A stretch of 6,386 nucleotides of DNA from assembly GCA_016865955.1 (NCBI GenBank), contig VGNW01000139.1, forward strand, positions 1 through 6,386, in the 5' to 3' direction. Shown here in pieces: positions 1 to 5,029 of this stretch. The notes below the pieces were generated by a model that was not told where the DNA came from, ran no database searches, and saw nothing but the letters and a program-made list of their open reading frames with translations. A program made the translations under genes and the position numbers. The stretch is from Chloroflexota bacterium. GTDB lineage: Bacteria > Chloroflexota > Dehalococcoidia > SZUA-161. How positions within the stretch are numbered: the first letter of the stretch is position 1; the number at the start of each line of letters is the position of its first letter.

Positions 1-758
1 GCTTTAGACAGGGCGCCGTCCGATTCCAGGATGCCGACGAGCTTCTCAATGTCCAGCGGTATCCTCTCGGCTTTAGGGACGAGGGGTTTCTTATCGCCTG
101 CCTCTTTGAGAGCATGGGCATCCTGCACTTTCTTGGCGGAGCGGGCGCGCTTATCGGAGAAAGCAGTTTTAGTCTTGACCTTCAGAATCTCACGGAACAG
201 GGGTTCGAGGTTCCAGTTCGATTTCTGAGACAGACGCACCAATTCCTCGATAGTTCCGATATCGAGTTGATAGGCTCGGTTGAGCAGCGCCACGAAAAGC
301 TCTTTGGTGGCTGTGGCATCGGGCAGAGCGCGGTGTTGCGGCGTGGCTAGACCGAGATTCTTGGTTACCGAGGCTAAGCTGTAATCGGTCTGCTGGAACA
401 GCAGAATGGTAGCGAGCTCGTAGGTATCATAGGCGGCATTAGTCAGCTTTATGCCTTTTTGCGCCAGAAAGCCCGTATCGAAGGCAACGTTGTGCCCTAT
501 GAGGATGTCCGTTCCAAGGAAGGCGATAAGGCTGTCCGCAATATCCGAGAACGGAGGAGCGTTCGTCACATCAGCCTGTTTAATGCCGCAGAGCAACTGA
601 ATGCGATAGGGCAGAGGGCGATTCGGATTGACCAGCGTTTGAAAGGTATCGATGACCTCCTCGCCCTGGAATCTTACCGCGCCAATCTCGATAATTTCGT
701 CGGTTTCGGGATTGAGTCCGGTAGTCTCGAGGTCGAGGGATACATAAGTCTGGCTCAT
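1..758 (-). CDS. DEDDh 3'-5' exonuclease, probably the N-terminal part of a DinG-type exonuclease-helicase (partial, 3' end outside window)
   Basis: The 252 codons visible start at the ATG at 758 and stay open to the left edge. The protein opens with a DnaQ/epsilon-like exonuclease fold carrying all DEDDh residues: D9 and E11 in DLETTGL (Exo I), D94 in HNVAFD (Exo II), and H142 and D147 in HRALPDA (Exo III). It should therefore remove nucleotides from DNA 3' ends with two metal ions. After about residue 170 a charged linker follows, then a segment ending in LESDGALSK. That resembles the sequence just before the helicase domain in Gram-positive and Chloroflexi DinG proteins, which fuse this exonuclease to an XPD/DinG helicase. 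The helicase part is not in the window, so a stand-alone exonuclease remains possible. No Shine-Dalgarno is seen, and the start codon sits at the expected transcription start of a TATAAT box. Confidence 0.88.
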   Translation of the reverse strand, partial: MSQTYVSLDLETTGLNPETDEIIEIGAVRFQGEEVIDTFQTLVNPNRPLPYRIQLLCGIKQADVTNAPPFSDIADSLIAFLGTDILIGHNVAFDTGFLAQKGIKLTNAAYDTYELATILLFQQTDYSLASVTKNLGLATPQHRALPDATATKELFVALLNRAYQLDIGTIEELVRLSQKSNWNLEPLFREILKVKTKTAFSDKRARSAKKVQDAHALKEAGDKKPLVPKAERIPLDIEKLVGILESDGALSK

Positions 759-764
759 AACGAA

Positions 765-773
765 ATTATAGCA
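765..773 (-). promoter_or_regulatory. Extended -10 promoter, likely leaderless, for the exonuclease gene
   Basis: On the minus strand the sequence reads TGCTATAAT, a perfect extended -10 element (TGn plus TATAAT at 765-770). Exactly six bases separate it from the ATG at 756-758, so the expected start of transcription is the A of the start codon. There is no Shine-Dalgarno in between. The best -35 candidate with a 17-bp spacer (788-793, ATGAAT) is weak, which fits an extended -10 promoter. Confidence 0.55.
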
Positions 774-796
774 TTAAGGCCGAGGGGATTCATAGA

Positions 797-832
797 GACG
801 AGGCAGGAATCTGTCTAAACAGATTCCTCGTC
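797..832. repeat. REP-like hairpin, imperfect 14-bp inverted repeat with 4-nt loop
   Basis: The left arm (797-814) and right arm (819-832) pair as GACGAGG plus AATCTGT, with a four-base bulge in the left arm and loop CTAA. The inner part, AGGAATCTGT against ACAGATTCCT, is a perfect 10-bp stem. No T-run follows on either strand, so a simple intrinsic terminator is unlikely. The AGATTCCTCG core (821-830) recurs with one change at 872-881. Repeated modules of this style are common in intergenic DNA of Chloroflexota and other bacteria (general knowledge; copy number not checked). Confidence 0.6.
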
Positions 833-868
833 ACTATAAGAATGGAAAAAGTAGCGCTGGGGTAAGTA

Positions 869-900
869 CTGAGATTCTTCGCTAAAGCTCAGAGTGACAT
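869..900. repeat. Second REP-like element
   Basis: CTGAG (869-873) pairs with CTCAG (888-892), and CTT (877-879) with AAG (885-887), leaving an ATT bulge and a short loop. The AGATTCTTCG core matches the arm of the neighbouring hairpin at 9 of 10 positions. The form 'GAGATTCTTCGCT...CTCAGA.TGACA' is typical of dispersed intergenic repeats in bacterial genomes. It ends just upstream of the promoter for the plus-strand gene. Confidence 0.5.
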
Positions 901-923
901 CAAAGGCTCAGGTAATGATACTG

Positions 924-952
924 TTGAAGAAGACACAAAATGTCTATACAAT
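924..952 (+). promoter_or_regulatory. Sigma-70-type promoter for the HEPN-like gene
   Basis: A TTGAAG box (924-929) is followed after 17 bp by TACAAT (947-952). They match the consensus at 4 of 6 and 5 of 6 positions. The predicted start near 959 gives a leader of about 19 nt holding the ribosome site AAGGA (967-971), six bases before the ATG at 978. This placement argues against the upstream in-frame starts at 894 (GTG) and 915 (ATG). Confidence 0.5.
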
Positions 953-977
953 GATGCTCGACTCGCAAGGAACCAGC

Positions 978-1964
978 ATGAACCAGGATAATGAAACCAA
1001 AATAGGCAAACAGACTTTCTGTCTAATGATTTTCTATAAGCACTTTCTATATTTGCTAGATGTATTCTTCCAGGGCTACCTGATGATTCCAGATGACAGA
1101 ATTAACATGAATTATCTGCGTCTTTGCTCGAAGATAGAAAATATTCTCATGCAAACAGGATTCGAGGATTTGGCAGCCAAGAATTGGCGCCCCTTTGAAA
1201 ATTTGAGAGGATTGAGTGATGTTGCTGATGTTGAGTGGGAGTATGGGAGGCAACTGTGCGGTGACTTTCTTAGTGCTGTGGAAGAGAGCTACATTTCTCA
1301 AGGTGAGAAGGAATATCCGCTTGATACTGCCGACGCTCAACTGTTACGTGAACTTCGGGAAAATATAGAGGTTTATCAAAAAAGGAAGGCAGACTATGAG
1401 AAGCGATGGTTGATGAGAGTGGAAAGTGAGGCGGAAAAGTTTCAAAGTCAGATGGAACAGACTGACACAAAATCGGCGAGGACTCTATTGCCAAGTGTGG
1501 ACTTTAGCTTTATCAGCAATAATGCTTTAAGAGCCTTGATACAAAAAGACTATGAGGAGGTTAAAAGAACCTACCAAGCTGGAGCATTTAAGAGCACTAT
1601 AGTTTTGTGTGGCGCAATATTAGAAGCTGCCTTGGTTGATGCATTAATGCTAGAGGGAGACAAGGCTAAGTTCGATTATTACCAGAAGTACTTGCAGAAC
1701 AAGAAAGAACAAGCCGAAGCACCGGAGATAGAGAAATGGGAATTATATAGACTAGTCGACATAGCCTATCATAGAGGCATTGTCAAAGCTGATGTTAAAA
1801 GATTAGCTCATATAGTTAGAGACTATAGAAACCTGGTGCATCTATTTTATCAGCTTAAAGAAGGTCTTCAGGCTAATAAGGAAATCGCCTCAGCTGTAGC
1901 TAGTCTTCTGACTATTGCCCTTGTTAACATCACCGAGTGGCACACACAACGGACGAAAGGTTAA
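978..1964 (+). CDS. Hypothetical helical protein with HEPN-like C-terminal domain
   Basis: This 328-residue protein is not one I can name. Residues roughly 110-165 are very rich in Glu, Lys, Gln and Arg and probably form a coiled coil. Residues 192-288 look like one helical domain: an amphipathic start, a hydrophobic helix around C211-E216 (LCGAILEAALVDAL), and a second helix ending in RDYRNLVH (R281-H288). An Arg-Asn followed by His late in a helical bundle is the hallmark of HEPN domains, many of which are RNases in toxin-antitoxin and phage-defence systems. The spacing here (R-x3-H or R-x6-H) is not the classic R-x4-H, so function is open. I chose the ATG at 978 because AAGGA lies six bases upstream and a good promoter lies just before it; an in-frame GTG at 894 falls inside a repeat. 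The gene is more AT-rich than its neighbours, uses many AGA/AAA/TTA codons, and is the only plus-strand gene, all consistent with acquisition. No antitoxin-like partner is adjacent. Confidence 0.8.
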   Translation: MNQDNETKIGKQTFCLMIFYKHFLYLLDVFFQGYLMIPDDRINMNYLRLCSKIENILMQTGFEDLAAKNWRPFENLRGLSDVADVEWEYGRQLCGDFLSAVEESYISQGEKEYPLDTADAQLLRELRENIEVYQKRKADYEKRWLMRVESEAEKFQSQMEQTDTKSARTLLPSVDFSFISNNALRALIQKDYEEVKRTYQAGAFKSTIVLCGAILEAALVDALMLEGDKAKFDYYQKYLQNKKEQAEAPEIEKWELYRLVDIAYHRGIVKADVKRLAHIVRDYRNLVHLFYQLKEGLQANKEIASAVASLLTIALVNITEWHTQRTKG

Positions 1965-2016
1965 CCTGCATAGAACTCGTCCACTTTAATAACACTACTT
2001 TGCTTAAGGAAAGTCA

Positions 2017-2115
2017 TTACCGCCAGTTGCCCAGAAGGGGGAGAAGCCAGCCGAAGGTGATGGCGAAGGCGAGGTTCGTCACCAGAAGCATAAAGCTCCA
2101 TTTTCTGCGCTTAAG
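2017..2115 (-). pseudogene. Orphan C-terminus of a membrane protein, paralogous to the gene at 3647-4081
   Basis: Read on the minus strand, these 33 codons give 32 residues from LKRRKW to LLPLLGNWR plus a TAA stop. They match the last 32 residues of the membrane protein at 3647-4081 at 24 positions, with no gap and the same stop. Many differences are synonymous (for example in the Thr, Asn, Leu and Pro codons), so the piece diverged while it was a working coding sequence. Similarity stops at the stop codon on one side and at the Leu-Lys-Arg on the other. There is no start codon upstream in this frame (a TAG lies at 2152-2154). It overlaps the stop of the zinc-ribbon gene in the +1 frame. Most likely a truncated paralogue; alternatively a tail-anchor exon separated by a frameshift. 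Confidence 0.7.
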
Positions 2116-2905
2116 AGTCCTTAGAAATGGCGTAGATTTCTTTAGCCTTTGCTACAACTTCTTTCGCATAGGCCGCGCCTGCCTCGTCGCTTGAAGCCCA
2201 TCTGCCCCCCGCAGTCTTGCCTGTAGCGAGGTCGTTAGCTGCTACCGATTCCCATTCCTTAATCTTTGCTAAGATTGGATTTTCGAGCTTGACTCCGGAA
2301 TGTACGAGCGATTCAATATCGCTGAGCCGGCTGGACCAACCAGACCTGAATGCATCGGCGAATTCCATCTTTTTCATCAAGCTTTCATGGATTGCTCTCT
2401 TGGTCGGTTCTTCCAATGTCTGCCAGGATATAGCACCGTCTTTCAGCAGCTTTACCGATAGCTTAACGATCCAATAAGCGCCTACCTCGCCGCTTGCCTT
2501 TTTGTCCAGATGGTACAACTCCACAAGCGAAAAAAGTGCTTTAGGAACGCCGAATTCCCCAACCCCTCCGGTTAGTTCAGTATAGTAATTCCTTTGCGCC
2601 TGGTCCTTCGCTTTTTTCAGGTATCCTTCTTTTAACTCGTCTATATATTTGTCAGCCGCCGGCAGAAGTTTAGCCCCTATGCAATCGTTGCAGACATACA
2701 CATCCTCTCTGATATCATCTAATCTGATGAGGCTGAGTCCCAGACGATTCAATAGCGTCATAGAGACTTGCTCATCAGCCGAGAAGATGACGCTTGACAT
2801 ACTTTTGTCTGCCCGTGCATGAACCAGAACACGGCCATCCTTACTGCCGGTGTTCTTGCCGCACAGCCGGCATTTCACCCCGCGAAACTTGTTGAACAGG
2901 CCCAT
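2111..2905 (-). CDS. Hypothetical zinc-ribbon protein
   Basis: I do not recognise the family of this 264-residue protein. Near the N-terminus CRLC (C12, C15) pairs with CNDC (C72, C75), a two-knuckle arrangement expected to bind one zinc ion, with about 56 residues between the knuckles. The rest (from about residue 80) is charged and helical with no signal peptide or membrane segment, so it is probably cytoplasmic. The last 50 residues are rich in Ala and Lys. I prefer the ATG at 2905, whose product begins MGLFNKFRG. An in-frame GTG at 2935 would add ten residues (MTYSESKKKI) and is preceded by a GATAAT-like box (2950-2955). Neither start has a good Shine-Dalgarno. It follows the lipoprotein gene by 37-67 bases on the same strand and may share its transcript. 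Its TAA lies inside the orphan membrane-protein fragment downstream. Confidence 0.8.
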   Translation of the reverse strand: MGLFNKFRGVKCRLCGKNTGSKDGRVLVHARADKSMSSVIFSADEQVSMTLLNRLGLSLIRLDDIREDVYVCNDCIGAKLLPAADKYIDELKEGYLKKAKDQAQRNYYTELTGGVGEFGVPKALFSLVELYHLDKKASGEVGAYWIVKLSVKLLKDGAISWQTLEEPTKRAIHESLMKKMEFADAFRSGWSSRLSDIESLVHSGVKLENPILAKIKEWESVAANDLATGKTAGGRWASSDEAGAAYAKEVVAKAKEIYAISKDS

Positions 2906-2972
2906 AATTTTTTTCTTTGATTCGCTGTAAGTCACTATGGCTCGTTCAGATTATCTGATGTCTTTGTCCCTG

Positions 2973-3434
2973 TTACTCCGCTTCTGCGCTCCAGTGCCAC
3001 TCTCCTAACTCACAGGTGGCGCTGGAAAACGGAATCTGCAGGACTAAATCTACCGTGCCGCTCGCCTTAGTCATTGTGGTGAAGCTGCCAGCTATATCCC
3101 CTATGCCGCTGAGAGAAGTGGCAAAACTTCCGTTGGTAACGGGAAAGGGGGTACTAACTGACTTATTCATGGACCCTGCCGAGAAACCGTCGCACTTCAG
3201 GTTGTTCAGAACGACGCTAACCGAGGCGACCGAAGCCCCGTCCTCAGAGATGGTAAGTGTTATTGTACCGCTTTCGGCTTTTCCTGTAATTTCGATGGGC
3301 CCGGTGAAGGTAGCACCAGCTTTGGGTGATGCTGTGCCGACATCGGAGGTGGATGTTCCTCCACCGCATCCAATCGCAGCAAAGACAAGTGCCATCGCCA
3401 GAACGCATACTGCCATAAACACAATCTTTCTCAC
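2973..3434 (-). CDS. Small secreted lipoprotein of unknown function
   Basis: The 153-residue product starts MRKIVF, has a hydrophobic stretch to about residue 20, and then AAIGC with C23 followed by GGGTSTS. This is a type II (lipoprotein) signal peptide, although Ala replaces the usual Leu at the -3 position. The mature part is rich in Gly, Ser, Thr and Val and looks like a beta-sandwich: PKAGATFTGPIEITGKA resembles the edge strands of bacterial Ig-like domains. Two further cysteines, C81 and C141, could form a disulfide outside the cell. The start is a GTG at 3434, fixed by a perfect AAGGAGGT six bases upstream. It should sit on the outer face of the membrane, but the sequence gives no clue to its ligand. 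The zinc-ribbon gene follows on the same strand. Confidence 0.85.
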   Translation of the reverse strand: MRKIVFMAVCVLAMALVFAAIGCGGGTSTSDVGTASPKAGATFTGPIEITGKAESGTITLTISEDGASVASVSVVLNNLKCDGFSAGSMNKSVSTPFPVTNGSFATSLSGIGDIAGSFTTMTKASGTVDLVLQIPFSSATCELGEWHWSAEAE

Positions 3435-3440
3435 TGTATT

Positions 3441-3448
3441 ACCTCCTT
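3441..3448 (-). promoter_or_regulatory. Strong ribosome binding site for the lipoprotein gene
   Basis: AAGGAGGT on the minus strand matches the anti-Shine-Dalgarno along its full length, with six bases to the GTG start at 3434. It is the strongest translation signal in the window and decides the start codon. Confidence 0.85.
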
Positions 3449-3455
3449 GCGTCTA

Positions 3456-3484
3456 TTTATATCCGGAGACCGGTCTCTCTCCAA
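3456..3484 (-). promoter_or_regulatory. Promoter of the lipoprotein gene with palindromic operator in its spacer
   Basis: On the minus strand TTGGAG (3479-3484) and TATAAA (3456-3461) are separated by 17 bp. The spacer contains the perfect 12-bp palindrome GAGACCGGTCTC (3466-3477). A dimeric regulator bound there would cover the RNA polymerase site. The predicted start at about 3449-3450 leaves a leader little longer than the Shine-Dalgarno itself. A second -10-like box (TATAAA, 3512-3517) lies farther upstream with a poor -35. Confidence 0.45.
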
Positions 3485-3646
3485 GCGGGAACAGGACAAA
3501 AAGGCACGAAATTTATACTAATTGATGCGACACGTATTGTTCGACCCAGAGCGATTTATACCACTATCCCATAAGGTAGTCAAGGGGCATAGGCACTTCG
3601 ATTGCGTGATGTGAAGTCGTTTTACTACCAAGTGTTCTTGGATTGC
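3485..3646. other. Intergenic stretch without a gene
   Basis: Between the lipoprotein promoter and the stop of the membrane protein gene I see no plausible reading frame. CCAAG (3628-3632) and CTTGG (3637-3641) form a 5-bp hairpin a few bases past the membrane protein stop, but no T-run follows. A second weak stem lies at about 3563-3580. Confidence 0.4.
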
Positions 3647-4081
3647 TTACCGCCAGTTGGCGAGGAGAGGCAGCAGCCAGCCGAAGATGCCGGCGAAGGC
3701 TAGATTTGTCATGATGAGAAGTAAGCTCCATTTTTTGCGCTTGAGGAGAAGCAGAGCCAAAGCGGGCAGCATCGCCAGGGCGGCAAGAATCAGGATGGCG
3801 AGCGTGAATACTGAGTTGGAACTGCCCAAGCCAGAGCCTGATGCGGATTCAGTCGCTATATTGTGGAGCGCTCCGGCTAAAGCGCCGAACATGCCCCACG
3901 CCGGCGGTATTGCAAACAGTGCCGCCAGCATGATCACTGTCGGGGATATTCCCTGGGGCAGCCTTTTCCCCAGTCGCTCATACAAATCGCGGCTGCTGAA
4001 CAGTATAAATATCCCTGTTCCCAGCGATACCGTTCCCATCGCCAGCCCGCAGACTGTTCCAGCCAAGATGTCCATTAACAT
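3647..4081 (-). CDS. Small four-helix membrane protein of unknown function
   Basis: The 144-residue protein has four hydrophobic stretches at about residues 4-28, 47-73, 90-113 and 117-140, separated by a charged loop (RDLYERLGKRLPQ, about 31-43) and a Gly/Ser-rich loop (about 79-90). KRKK just before the last helix should lie on the cytoplasmic side. It is an inner-membrane protein with no catalytic motif that I recognise. The ATG at 4081 has GGTGA six bases upstream; an alternative ATG two codons later lacks that spacing. A related C-terminus lies alone at 2017-2115. It follows ispE on the same strand after 59 bases but appears to have its own promoter. Confidence 0.8.
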   Translation of the reverse strand: MLMDILAGTVCGLAMGTVSLGTGIFILFSSRDLYERLGKRLPQGISPTVIMLAALFAIPPAWGMFGALAGALHNIATESASGSGLGSSNSVFTLAILILAALAMLPALALLLLKRKKWSLLLIMTNLAFAGIFGWLLPLLANWR

Positions 4082-4095
4082 TTCAGTTCACCGAA

Positions 4096-4123
4096 ATTAT
4101 AAATTCTAAACCACAAATTCCAA
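4096..4123 (-). promoter_or_regulatory. Promoter of the membrane protein gene
   Basis: TTGGAA (4118-4123) and a perfect TATAAT (4096-4101) are spaced 16 bp apart on the minus strand. The predicted transcript starts about eight bases before the ATG, so the leader is very short. The -10 and following bases, TATAATTTCG, are identical to those of the exonuclease promoter. Confidence 0.45.
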
Positions 4124-4140
4124 GCTCCAAAGGGGAGCTT
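4122..4140 (-). terminator. Hairpin directly after ispE, possible weak terminator
   Basis: Immediately after the ispE stop, AAGCTCC and GGAGCTT (4134-4140 and 4122-4128) form a perfect 7-bp stem with a 5-nt loop. No T-run follows (GGAATTTG), so it is not a canonical intrinsic terminator. It overlaps the -35 box of the next promoter by two bases. Confidence 0.3.
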
Positions 4141-4998
4141 TCAGCTTTCAGTTTTCATTGTGTGAACAAGATATGCTTCCAGTTCCTTTGACTTCAGGTG
4201 TTTAAGTATGGCTTCGCCTCGATACTTGTCAGGCACGAGTGTAAACAGTGTGGGGCCAGAGCCTGTCAGGTGTATGTCTCGGGCACCTGATTCCAAAAAG
4301 CGGGTTCGATAGTCGGAGAGCGCGGGAAAGAAGTCGAAGGCGACCTGATCGAACACATTGTACAAAAAGGACGATTCCATGTTGCCGCCGTGTTTCAGAT
4401 GGGCGACCAGCTTCTCAGTATGCTGTCCCGGGGTGAAATGTGACGGGTTCAGGCGCGAGTATAGCTGCGCGGTCTTGTTTACCGCAGGCTCGATGGGCGG
4501 TTTGAGCAATACCAGCCATGTCTCGGAGGTCGAAGGGAGAGGCGTTAGTTTCTCGCCGCGACCCTGCGCCAGAGCAGTGCCACCGTAGAGAAAGAAGGGG
4601 ACATCGGAGCCCAGCTTCGCCGCCAGTTCCAGGAGTTTTGGAATAGAAAGGTTCAAGCCCCAGAGCTTATTCAGCCCCACGAGCGTGGCAGCGGCGTCGG
4701 TCGAGCCTGAGCCGAGTCCGGCGGCGAGGGGTATCATTTTGGCGAGGCTGATGCGAGCGCCCTTTTTGTAACCTGAGGTTTCTTTGAGCAGCCTTGCGGC
4801 TTTGAACACCAGGTTATCGGGCGTCCGAAGCTCCTCGACATCACACTGAAATTCAAGTGTGTCGGCAGGCTCGAAGGTCAAGGTGTCGGCAAGGCTGATG
4901 GCTTGCAGAACGCTGGCGATCTCGTGGTAGCCGTCGGCTCGTTTCGACAGCACTTCGAGAGTCAGATTTATTTTGGCGAAGGCTTTTAGCGAAATCAT
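4141..4998 (-). CDS. ispE: 4-diphosphocytidyl-2-C-methyl-D-erythritol kinase
   Basis: IspE phosphorylates the 2-hydroxyl of CDP-methylerythritol with ATP, the fourth step of the cytoplasmic MEP pathway to isopentenyl diphosphate. The 285-residue length is normal. It shows the family marks in order: AKINLTL with the conserved Lys9, RADGYHE (20-26), the GHMP ATP-binding loop PLAAGLGSGSTDAA (90-103), GSDVPFFL with D132 as the likely catalytic Asp, and the C-terminal LTGSGPT (244-250). I chose the ATG at 4998; a TTG at 5007 is in frame but sits one base from the GGAG (5009-5012), whereas the ATG is ten bases from it. The gene lies 31 bases after rsmA and probably shares its transcript. The heptamer GAAAGCT is tandemly repeated across its stop codon. 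Confidence 0.95.
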   Translation of the reverse strand: MISLKAFAKINLTLEVLSKRADGYHEIASVLQAISLADTLTFEPADTLEFQCDVEELRTPDNLVFKAARLLKETSGYKKGARISLAKMIPLAAGLGSGSTDAAATLVGLNKLWGLNLSIPKLLELAAKLGSDVPFFLYGGTALAQGRGEKLTPLPSTSETWLVLLKPPIEPAVNKTAQLYSRLNPSHFTPGQHTEKLVAHLKHGGNMESSFLYNVFDQVAFDFFPALSDYRTRFLESGARDIHLTGSGPTLFTLVPDKYRGEAILKHLKSKELEAYLVHTMKTES

Positions 4999-5029
4999 GA
5001 ATCCCAAACTCCAAGCAAGTTGCGAGCGT

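Noticed and set aside
459..818. 119-codon plus-strand frame
   Set aside because: It is antisense to the exonuclease gene, whose motifs are unmistakable, and shows no domain or ribosome site.
894..977. Upstream GTG (894) or ATG (915) start for the HEPN-like gene
   Set aside because: The GTG lies inside a REP-like element. Both starts precede the promoter at 924-952, and neither has a ribosome site as good as the one before 978.
978..1964. Type II toxin-antitoxin pair (HEPN/MNT)
   Set aside because: No nucleotidyltransferase or other small partner gene is adjacent, and the Arg-His spacing is not the classic one.
1997..2014. Near-palindrome ACTTTGCTT/AAGGAAAGT after the HEPN-like gene as a terminator
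   Set aside because: There is no loop, a central G-G mismatch and no T-run; too weak to call.
2946..2958. 13-bp palindrome TCAGATTATCTGA between the lipoprotein and zinc-ribbon genes
   Set aside because: Arms of six bases with one central base, no T-run and no strong promoter around it. It could be a small operator, but nothing supports that further.
3016..3525. 169-codon plus-strand frame
   Set aside because: It lies opposite the lipoprotein gene, which has a lipobox and a perfect Shine-Dalgarno; this frame has neither.
3657..4109. 150-codon plus-strand frame
   Set aside because: It is antisense to the four-helix membrane protein. The related fragment at 2017-2115 is conserved in the minus-strand frame, with silent changes, not in this one.
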